Shown here one piece after another: positions 58,107-64,000 of a DNA stretch of 64,000 nt. The DNA lies in the NCBI GenBank assembly GCA_021845905.1, contig JAJZVA010000010.1:1-64000 (forward strand), read 5' to 3'. The position numbers and the translations under genes were made by a program. Each line of letters begins with the position of its first letter. The first letter of the stretch is position 1. Source of the stretch: Pseudomonadota bacterium (GTDB lineage Bacteria > Pseudomonadota > Alphaproteobacteria > Micavibrionales > UBA2020). The notes beneath the pieces are model-generated. The model was not told the origin of the DNA and did no database searches. It was given only the letters and a program-made list of their open reading frames with translations.

Positions 58107-58547
58107 ATGTCCAAAAACAAGTGCGGACTAACCCCGCCCCAACGCGAAAAAATATTGCGCGATCATGGCTTTGCGCGCGCGCGCGACGCCAAAGGCAGTC
58201 ACGAAATGTGGGAGCACACCGATCTCAAACTGCTCGCCCATACGCACAGGGTCGATCCGCCTGCCAATCTGCGTTCACCCGGATTCGCGCAAGCCGCCTG
58301 GCAGGTGACGTTGCCCGACAATCCCGCCAACGGCACGTGGAGCAATATCGTCAAATACGCAAAATGGTGCCAGAAGACCGTCGGGGACATCAAAGCCCGC
58401 TCGGCGCACGACCGCCTGCGCGTCGCTTTCGCCGGCGCTTTCAACGGCGCGGCGCGCGCGCCGTCCAGACATGAACGCAAGATGGCGCGCAAGGCCATGA
58501 TTCATGCCCGCATGAATTCAGGTGTCCACAGCGCCGCGCCCGTGTGA
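58107..58547 (+). CDS. HicA-like domain protein, no antitoxin nearby
   Basis: A 146-residue basic protein. The N-terminal part resembles the HicA/YcfA dsRBD-like RNA-binding fold: REKILRDHGFARARDAKGSHEMWEH, where GSH carries the histidine essential in HicA toxins. It is more than twice the usual HicA length, with a C-terminal arginine-, lysine- and alanine-rich extension. No HicB-like gene lies next to it, so it may not be an active toxin. A GAGGAG site precedes the ATG. Confidence 0.5.
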   Translation: MSKNKCGLTPPQREKILRDHGFARARDAKGSHEMWEHTDLKLLAHTHRVDPPANLRSPGFAQAAWQVTLPDNPANGTWSNIVKYAKWCQKTVGDIKARSAHDRLRVAFAGAFNGAARAPSRHERKMARKAMIHARMNSGVHSAAPV

Positions 58548-58560
58548 TATCCTCCCCCGC

Positions 58561-59517
58561 ATGAAGAAGATCCTGTTCATCACCTCGACGCGTCTCGGCG
58601 ACGGCGTTCTCTCCACCGGCGCGCTCGCGCATTTGATCGGCCTTTATCCCGACGCCGAGATCACCGTCGCCTGCGGGCCGCTCGTCGCGGGGCTTTTCAG
58701 CGATGCGCCGCGGGTCGTGCGCGTCATCGCCATGAAAAAGGAACCGCTGGCGGCGCACTGGGTGAAGCTGTGGCGCGTCGCCATCCGCACGCCGTGGGAC
58801 ATCGTCGTCGACCTGCGCAACAGCCTGATGACGCGCCTCGTCTTCGCGCGGAAAAAATATATCTGGAACGGCGCCGCGCCGCGCAAACACAAGGTCAGCC
58901 AGATCGCGTCGGTGATCGGGGCTTTTCCGCCGCCCGCGCCGCGCCTTTGGTTCAGCGACGACACCATCCGCAAGGCCGCCGCGCTCGTGCCCGAGGCCGG
59001 AAGCCGCCCCGTGCTGGCGATCGGCCCCGCCGCCAACTGGCCCGCGAAAACCTGGCCGGCGGAAAATTTCATCGCGCTGATAGAACGCCTGACGGCGGAA
59101 GACGGCATCCTGCCGCGCGCGCGCGTCGCCGTCTTCGCCGCGCCCGGCGAGGAGCAAACGGCCTATACCGTCCTCAATGCCGTGCCGCCCGACCGGCGCA
59201 TCGACGTCATCGCCAAAGCGGAGCCCGTGGTGGCCGCCGCGGCCATCGCGCGCTGCAAGCTTTATATCGGCAACGATTCAGGGCTGATGCACTGCGCCGC
59301 CGCCGCGGGCGTGCCGACGCTCGGCCTTTTCGGCCCGAGCTGGCCGGAACTCTACAGGCCGTGGGGCGACCATTGCGCTTATGTCTCCACGCCGGAAAAT
59401 TTCGACCGGCTGACAAGCTATCCGGGATACGACCCGGGAACGGCGCCATGCCTGATGACGTCGCTCACCGTCGACAAGGCGTGCGACGCCGCAACCGGGC
59501 TGTGGAAAAACCGCTGA
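58561..59517 (+). CDS. Glycosyltransferase family 9 (heptosyltransferase-like)
   Basis: A 318-residue GT9-family enzyme, related to LPS heptosyltransferases. The opening TSTRLGDGVLSTGAL and the C-terminal nucleotide-sugar-binding segment GNDSGLMHCAAAAGVPTLGLFGPS are typical. It probably adds a sugar to lipopolysaccharide core or another envelope glycan. The start is the ATG at 58561, 13 bases after the HicA-like gene. Confidence 0.88.
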   Translation: MKKILFITSTRLGDGVLSTGALAHLIGLYPDAEITVACGPLVAGLFSDAPRVVRVIAMKKEPLAAHWVKLWRVAIRTPWDIVVDLRNSLMTRLVFARKKYIWNGAAPRKHKVSQIASVIGAFPPPAPRLWFSDDTIRKAAALVPEAGSRPVLAIGPAANWPAKTWPAENFIALIERLTAEDGILPRARVAVFAAPGEEQTAYTVLNAVPPDRRIDVIAKAEPVVAAAAIARCKLYIGNDSGLMHCAAAAGVPTLGLFGPSWPELYRPWGDHCAYVSTPENFDRLTSYPGYDPGTAPCLMTSLTVDKACDAATGLWKNR

Positions 59518-59521
59518 AGGC

Positions 59522-60058
59522 CTACTTGTTCAGATCGGCGTAATCGGAATTGGTTTTGGTCATCGCCGCCTCATTGGCCGCCTCCGCCGCAGGGCCCATC
59601 AAACCCGTCTTCCAGTATTGATGCGCCTCGGTGTAGGTTTTGTTCGCGTTGGCCAGCGTCGTGTAGCGGATATAGCGCACGCGCTCCCACCCCTTGTAGC
59701 GCATGCACCCTTCATAGTCGTGGAAGTTGGCGTCCGCCACCTTTTTATCGCCGAAGCGGGTCGGCGTGTTGTAATAGGCCAGATCGCCGGAGGCTTTGAG
59801 CGCATGTCGGTAATCGCTGTAGGTATCGGGCGGCAAGGCTTCTCGCACGGCGTCAAGCTCGACCAGCTCGTCAACCTCGTTCACGCAGGAGGCGATATCG
59901 TCATTGAGTTGTTGCTGCGCCTTCGGGCCCGTCATGTAGAGCGCGGAATCCGCATCGACGCGCTGCCAATAAGCCTGTCCCACCGGCGGCGTCTGGGCGC
60001 AAGCCGCCATCATCATCACGCTGCCGAGCGCCAGAACCGAGGCCGTTTTGAATCTCAT
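59522..60058 (-). CDS. Lipoprotein of unknown function
   Basis: A 178-residue lipoprotein with a clear lipobox MAAC (Cys20). The mature part is mostly helical and rich in Asp, Tyr, Asn and Ala, with two further cysteines (ASCVNEV and EGCMRY) that may form a disulfide. No domain is recognised. It converges with the glycosyltransferase gene, leaving 4 bases between them. Confidence 0.7.
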   Translation of the reverse strand: MRFKTASVLALGSVMMMAACAQTPPVGQAYWQRVDADSALYMTGPKAQQQLNDDIASCVNEVDELVELDAVREALPPDTYSDYRHALKASGDLAYYNTPTRFGDKKVADANFHDYEGCMRYKGWERVRYIRYTTLANANKTYTEAHQYWKTGLMGPAAEAANEAAMTKTNSDYADLNK

Positions 60059-60133
60059 TGAAGCACCATCCCTTGTTAACCCCTTCGGACTTATAAGTTA
60101 TCTTATTCTAGCATGAAAAAAAACAGGAATTGG

Positions 60134-61990
60134 TTAACGTTTTTCATCCTTTTGCGGCTGCATCCACCACGACTCCAAAACAATTCCATAAATTGGCGTT
60201 TTTTTCGGCCTGCGGAGATCGGCATCATGCGCGACCATGTCGTATCCCATATAATAGAGCGGTATCATGTAATCGCCCCACATGATGGCGCGGTCGAGCG
60301 CATGCGCGCGCGCCATCAGGCCTTTGTATGTTTTTGAAGAACCGATGCTTTCCGCCAGCGCGTCGATGGCCGGGTTTTCGATGCCCGCGTAATTGCGCCC
60401 GCCGCGCATTTTCGCCGCCGCAGTACTCCAGTAAGCGACCTGCTCGTTGCCGGGCGAGAGCGAATTGATCCAGCGCCAGATAACCATATCGTAGTCATAG
60501 TCGTTGAGCCTGCCGGTGAACTGCACCGCGTCGACCTTGCGCACATGGGCGGTGATGCCGATGCGGGCGAGATCGCGTTCGTAAGCGAGGGCGATTTTTT
60601 CATCCGACGGGTCGGCGATCATGATCTGGAAGCTGAATGGCTGGCCGGTCTTCGCATTGACGAGCATTTCGTTTTTGTAAACCCACCCCGCCTCTTTCAG
60701 CAACGCCATGGCTTTCGCCTCGCGGGCGCGCATGTCTCCAGACGGCGCCTGCCACGGATCGCCGAACACCTGCGGCGGCAGATATTTCTTGTATTTTTCG
60801 AGCAAGGCCAGCTCCTGCCCTTTCGGCTTGCCTTGCGCGGCGAGCACGGAATTGGGATAAACGCTGGTGATGCGCTTGACCTTGCCGTAGAAATAAACCC
60901 GGTCGATCCAGTTGAAATTGAACACCAGCCCCAGCGCCTCGCGCACGCGGCGGTCATGGAACATCGGGCGGCGGGTGTTGAAGATCATCGCGCGGAGCCA
61001 GTCCGGCCTGTGATGCGGGATTTCCTCCCTGACGATCTCGCCGTCGCGCAGGCGCGCGCAGTCATAGCCCGTCACCCACTTGCGGATGCTGTATTCGCGC
61101 CGGAGATTGTAATCCCCCGCCTTGAAGGCTTCCAGCGAAACGCCGTCGTCGCGGTAATAGGTATAGGTGATGGTGTTGAAGTTATACAGCCCGGCGTTGA
61201 CCGGCAAATCCTTCGCCCAATAATTCTTCACCCGCTGATAAACGATCTTCCGCCCCGGATCGACGGAGACGATTTTATAAGGCCCGCTGCCCAGGGGCGG
61301 GGTGAGCGTGGTTTTTGAAATGTCGTGCTTGACCCAGTAGTGCTCCGGCAGCACCGGCATCAGCGCGAGGATCATCACGTCCTCGCGGTCATAGCCCTTG
61401 CCGAAGGTGAACCTGATATCGTGCGGGGAGATGATCTGCACGCTCTTCACCAGTCCGTAAACACGGCGGCGCACCGGCAGGCCGTATTTTTTCAAAGCCT
61501 CGAAGCTGAACTTCACGTCCTCGGCCGTCATGGGCACGCCGTCATGAAAGCGCGCTTTCGGGTTGAGGTGAAACTCGATCCACGAGCGGTCGGGCGCGAC
61601 ATCGACGCTTTCCGCCACCAGCCCGTAAAGCGTAAAGGGCTCGTTCCACGCCCGTTCCATCAGCTTGTCGTTGATATAATCCAGCCCCGCCGCGTCGTTG
61701 CCGAAGATGATGTTGCCGTTGAGATTGTCGAACGTGCCGTCGACCGCCATTTTCAGCGCGCCGCCCCTGGGCGCATGCGGATTGACGTAGTCGAAATGTT
61801 TATAGTCCGCGGGATAGAGCGGCTTGCCGTTCATGGCGAGGGCGTAAGTGTGCATGCCGCGGCTCGCCGCGCGGGCGGCGCAGGGCAGAAGCGCAAGCAT
61901 AAACAGCAGAACAACCGCCACGCCGGACTTGTTCCGGCGTCCATATGGATACCGCAATAAATGCGGCATGGCGTGGAGCTTAAGCCGCAT
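60134..61990 (-). CDS. Peptide ABC transporter substrate-binding protein (YejA-like)
   Basis: A 618-residue family 5 extracellular solute-binding protein of the YejA kind, which captures oligopeptides in the periplasm. Signature parts: MERAWNEPFTLYGLVAESV, FHLNPKARFHDGVPMTAEDV, and FNFNWIDRVYF. A signal peptide is present (hydrophobic core about 23-38, cleavage near CAARA). The first 20 residues are encoded by a palindromic repeat, described separately, and the start is either the ATG at 61990, overlapping the kinase gene, or at 61969. The permease genes are not in the window. Confidence 0.9.
   Translation of the reverse strand: MRLKLHAMPHLLRYPYGRRNKSGVAVVLLFMLALLPCAARAASRGMHTYALAMNGKPLYPADYKHFDYVNPHAPRGGALKMAVDGTFDNLNGNIIFGNDAAGLDYINDKLMERAWNEPFTLYGLVAESVDVAPDRSWIEFHLNPKARFHDGVPMTAEDVKFSFEALKKYGLPVRRRVYGLVKSVQIISPHDIRFTFGKGYDREDVMILALMPVLPEHYWVKHDISKTTLTPPLGSGPYKIVSVDPGRKIVYQRVKNYWAKDLPVNAGLYNFNTITYTYYRDDGVSLEAFKAGDYNLRREYSIRKWVTGYDCARLRDGEIVREEIPHHRPDWLRAMIFNTRRPMFHDRRVREALGLVFNFNWIDRVYFYGKVKRITSVYPNSVLAAQGKPKGQELALLEKYKKYLPPQVFGDPWQAPSGDMRAREAKAMALLKEAGWVYKNEMLVNAKTGQPFSFQIMIADPSDEKIALAYERDLARIGITAHVRKVDAVQFTGRLNDYDYDMVIWRWINSLSPGNEQVAYWSTAAAKMRGGRNYAGIENPAIDALAESIGSSKTYKGLMARAHALDRAIMWGDYMIPLYYMGYDMVAHDADLRRPKKTPIYGIVLESWWMQPQKDEKR
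61922..61969. repeat. Palindromic repeat inside the yejA-like N-terminal coding region
   Basis: Two adjacent hairpins: GCCGGACTTGTTCCGGC at 61922-61938 (6-bp stem) and CCGCAATAAATGCGG at 61952-61966 (5-bp stem). Read on the minus strand it starts CATGCCGC and continues to GGTATCC, the same pattern (CATGCC, stem, GG-ATCC) as the repeat at 63743-63844. Confidence 0.7.
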
Positions 61991-62975
61991 CCTTTTCCTT
62001 CAGCAGTTCCGCGAGGCTGCGCTGCGGCCTTGCGCCCACTTGCGCGATGATCTCTCCCGCCGCGACCGAGGCCATGCGCCCGCAGGTTTTCAAACCGCGC
62101 TGGCGGGTGTAGCCGTGCAAAAATCCCGCGGCGTAAAGGTCGCCCGCGCCCGTCGTATCGACGACTTTCGCGACGGGCTCCGCCCTGATCTCGATCGTCT
62201 CGCCGGAGCTGACGATGACCGAGCCTTTCTCGCTCCGCGTGATGGCGCAAAGCTCGCTCTGCACGCGCGCGGCGGCGACGGCGCCTTCGAAATCGCTCGC
62301 CTTGTAAAGCGACATGATCTCCGCCTCGTTGGCGAAGAGGATATCGACGTGGTCCTTGACGAAATCGAGAAACTCCTCGCGGTGCCTGTCGACGCAGAAC
62401 GGATCGGACAGAGAAAGCGCGACCTTGCGCTTCGCCTTGTGCGCCATCTGCGCCGCCTTGTAAAACGCGCGCTTGGCGTTGTCGCGGTCGAAGAGATAGC
62501 CTTCGAGATACGTCACCTGCGCGCCGGAGATCATTTCCTCGTCGAGATCCTCCGGCGACAGATAAACGCAGGCGCCGAGATAGGTGTTCATGGTGCGTTG
62601 CGCGTCCGGCGTGATGAGGATCATGCAGCGCGCCGTCGGCACGCCCTTGACCAGCGGCGCTGTCTCGAACGTCACGCCCGCCGCGCGGATATCGTGGCGG
62701 AAGACGGAGCCGAGCTGGTCGTGCGCCACCTTGCCGATGAACCCCGCCTTGCTGCCGAGCGACGCCAGCGCCGCCGCCGTGTTCGCCGCCGAACCGCCGG
62801 AAACTTCCACCGCGGGGCCCATCTTGGCGTAAAGGTCTTCCGCCTGCGACGCCTCGATCAGCGTCATCGTGCCCTTGCGGATGCCGTTATTTTGCAAAAA
62901 AGCGTCGTCCGTTTTTGATAAAACATCCACGATCGCGTTGCCGATGCCGACGACGTCCAGATTACCTTTGCTCAT
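61980..62975 (-). CDS. Adenosine kinase / PfkB-family carbohydrate kinase
   Basis: A 331-residue ribokinase-family enzyme whose closest resemblance is to adenosine kinase of alphaproteobacteria (phosphorylates adenosine to AMP). Features: GIGNAIVDVL, GGSAANTAAALASLG, and the catalytic anion-hole motif VVDTTGAGDLYAAGFL. I start it at the ATG at 62975 with AGGG upstream. A different sugar substrate cannot be excluded. Confidence 0.88.
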   Translation of the reverse strand: MSKGNLDVVGIGNAIVDVLSKTDDAFLQNNGIRKGTMTLIEASQAEDLYAKMGPAVEVSGGSAANTAAALASLGSKAGFIGKVAHDQLGSVFRHDIRAAGVTFETAPLVKGVPTARCMILITPDAQRTMNTYLGACVYLSPEDLDEEMISGAQVTYLEGYLFDRDNAKRAFYKAAQMAHKAKRKVALSLSDPFCVDRHREEFLDFVKDHVDILFANEAEIMSLYKASDFEGAVAAARVQSELCAITRSEKGSVIVSSGETIEIRAEPVAKVVDTTGAGDLYAAGFLHGYTRQRGLKTCGRMASVAAGEIIAQVGARPQRSLAELLKEKDAA

Positions 62976-63015
62976 GCGCGAAATCCCTGTTATTGAATGG
63001 ACAAGAGACAAAACA

Positions 63016-63519
63016 ATGGCACAAAAACGCAAAACAAACCATAAGAAATCCGCCTCCGGAAAGCCGGGCGCCAAAAAAACCGGGCGCGGGAAACGCGCGG
63101 ACAACCTCGATTCCGCCCTCGATGTGCTGGAAAAAATCGAGAACGAGACCGCGCGCGCCGTCAAGGACAACCTGACCGGCGACTGGCGGGACAACCTGTT
63201 TGAAATCGTCATGACGCGGGTGGATTTGGCCGCGCCGCACAAAAAACTCCTCGCCCGCCTGCCGGAGTTCGCGCGGAGCGAACCTTCCGCCGTGCCGGGG
63301 ATGGCCCGCGTTTATTGGGGCACGATGAAACGGATCCTGCAGCTGGCCGACGCGCCCGCCCGCCCGCACCACGTCGCGGCGTTCGGCGTTTTGTACGCCA
63401 GCATCATCGATACGTTTTTCAAGGACGACACCCGCGACCATGCCAAAACCATGGCGGCGCTCGACAGGCGGCTGGGGCTGTTCGAACAGTTTGCGGATTT
63501 CAGTTCCTGCGCGCGCTGA
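63016..63519 (+). CDS. TetR-C/COQ9-like protein lacking a DNA-binding domain
   Basis: A 167-residue protein with a very basic N-terminus (residues 1-28, Lys/Arg/Gly). The rest resembles the C-terminal ligand-binding part of TetR/COQ9-type proteins (DNLFEIVMTRVDLAAPHKKLL, then VLYASIIDTFFKDDTRDH). No helix-turn-helix is seen, so it is unlikely to be a normal repressor. It may act in lipid or quinone binding. It is divergent from the kinase gene. The start could also be an in-frame ATG farther upstream. Confidence 0.5.
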   Translation: MAQKRKTNHKKSASGKPGAKKTGRGKRADNLDSALDVLEKIENETARAVKDNLTGDWRDNLFEIVMTRVDLAAPHKKLLARLPEFARSEPSAVPGMARVYWGTMKRILQLADAPARPHHVAAFGVLYASIIDTFFKDDTRDHAKTMAALDRRLGLFEQFADFSSCAR

Positions 63520-63552
63520 TCTTTTCCTCAAAATCCTTTCACCTCCAATAGC

Positions 63553-63592
63553 AAAAAGACCCGCAAGGGCAAGTGCCGAGCGGGTCTTGTTA
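63553..63592 (-). terminator. Hairpin terminator
   Basis: A 9-bp stem of AAGACCCGC (63556-63564) and GCGGGTCTT (63580-63588). The T-run lies on the minus-strand side, so it best serves a minus-strand transcript coming from the right, though no gene is visible there. It may weakly end the TetR-C-like gene. Confidence 0.6.
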
Positions 63593-63742
63593 TGTTGCAC
63601 AGGGATGGTTTTCACCACCGCAAAAGCATGTTTATTTAATCATATGTGGCGCGAAAAGTCAATAAATAAAGGGGTTTTTGCGCGTCAAACCTTGTCCGCA
63701 TTTGTCCGTATCCGCATCGCATTTGCCCATATTTGGCTGGAT

Positions 63743-63844
63743 CGTCATGCCCGCTTCACGCGGGCATCCGGTACGGCGAAGCCGCAATTTATAAATGCGA
63801 TGCAGAGCATCGCGGCCAGACCCCCGCGCAAGGCGGGGGTGACG
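63743..63844. repeat. Palindromic (REP/MITE-like) element
   Basis: A 102-base element bounded by CGTCA and TGACG. Inside are three strong hairpins: ATGCCCGC with GCGGGCAT, GCGATGC with GCATCGC, and ACCCCCGC with GCGGGGGT. This layout matches short dispersed palindromic elements common in alphaproteobacterial intergenic regions. It has no coding capacity. Confidence 0.75.
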
Positions 63845-64000
63845 AAATATTATACTGATTGAAAAATACAGTTTTTAAGTTTGTGCCGATTGGCATATTG
63901 ATCGATAAAAATCAGTGAAACCTTTAACGGTTTTCCTTTTTGGGTTGCTACCTGTTTAACGAAGAAAGTAGCGCTTAGATCGGCAGACTCGCGCGGGGCT

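Larger units (their letters stand above)
63520..64000. other. Non-coding right end
   Basis: About 480 bases with no convincing gene. It contains a hairpin terminator near 63553-63592 and a palindromic element at 63743-63844. A weak dyad, AAACC ... GGTTT, lies at about 63918-63933. Short open frames here overlap the repeat and are not credible. I see nothing else. Confidence 0.6.

Noticed and set aside
58107-58547. HicAB toxin-antitoxin pair
   Set aside because: No HicB-like gene is adjacent on either side; the next gene is a glycosyltransferase.
63440-63862. Open frame at the right end
   Set aside because: It starts inside the TetR-C-like gene in another frame and runs through a terminator and a palindromic element.

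Overview
The window comes from an alphaproteobacterial chromosome of fairly high GC content. Three things point there: a full 14-gene nuo operon running into birA, rnj, a DUF1467 gene, proS, lolC, lolD and dnaE (an order familiar from alphaproteobacteria); glyS placed next to ppdK; and typical alphaproteobacterial small proteins such as a HIG1-domain protein. A genus cannot be fixed from sequence alone. Both aminoacyl-tRNA synthetases seen here (GlyRS and ProRS) are of the archaeal/eukaryotic-like type, which is unusual for the class.

Region by region: 1-1.1 kb holds an AT-richer NgoFVII-type restriction nuclease, the edge of an accessory region. 1.1-7.3 kb holds glyS with a glycine-zipper lipoprotein and a chagasin-like protease inhibitor, divergent from ppdK, then a CheY-like receiver that has lost its phosphorylation residues. 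7.3-35.8 kb is an almost unbroken minus-strand block. Starting from its promoter side it reads nuoABCDE, a DUF952 gene, nuoFGHI, a histidine-phosphatase gene, nuoJKLMN, birA, rnj, DUF1467, a secreted protein, proS, lolC, lolD, dnaE, a methyltransferase fragment, tryptophan 2,3-dioxygenase, ygfZ and two unknown genes. 35.8-36.3 kb is a non-coding mosaic of hairpin repeats, a partial copy of the tRNA-Asp 3' end, and tRNA-Asp(GTC) itself. 36.4-38.3 kb has a proline-rich lipoprotein and a membrane-anchored Nudix-like protein. 38.5-45.7 kb is a tightly coupled operon for kynurenine and 3-hydroxyanthranilate breakdown. 46-64 kb is mixed housekeeping and accessory content: gpt, cytochrome c, SIMPL protein, aspartate aminotransferase, AmgK-like kinase, RNase D, three DUF1566-type paralogues, Ppx/GppA, SixA, HNH nuclease, esterase, HIG1 protein, a HicA-like protein, a glycosyltransferase, a peptide-binding protein and adenosine kinase. 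It ends in about 480 bases of non-coding DNA carrying a palindromic repeat.

How the genes work together: the tryptophan dioxygenase at 10 kb should feed the operon at 38-46 kb (formamidase, kynurenine monooxygenase, kynureninase, hydroxyanthranilate dioxygenase, ACMS decarboxylase, aminomuconate-semialdehyde dehydrogenase, RidA-type deaminase), giving catabolism of tryptophan to the 4-oxalocrotonate level. The later enzymes are not in the window. Complex I and the membrane cytochrome c fit an aerobic respiratory lifestyle. No single obviously new multi-gene system stands out. The best leads are the tRNA-linked repeat mosaic, the extra genes coupled into the nuo operon, the triple DUF1566 cluster, the degenerate receiver, the membrane Nudix protein, and a palindromic repeat that encodes the N-terminus of a secreted protein.
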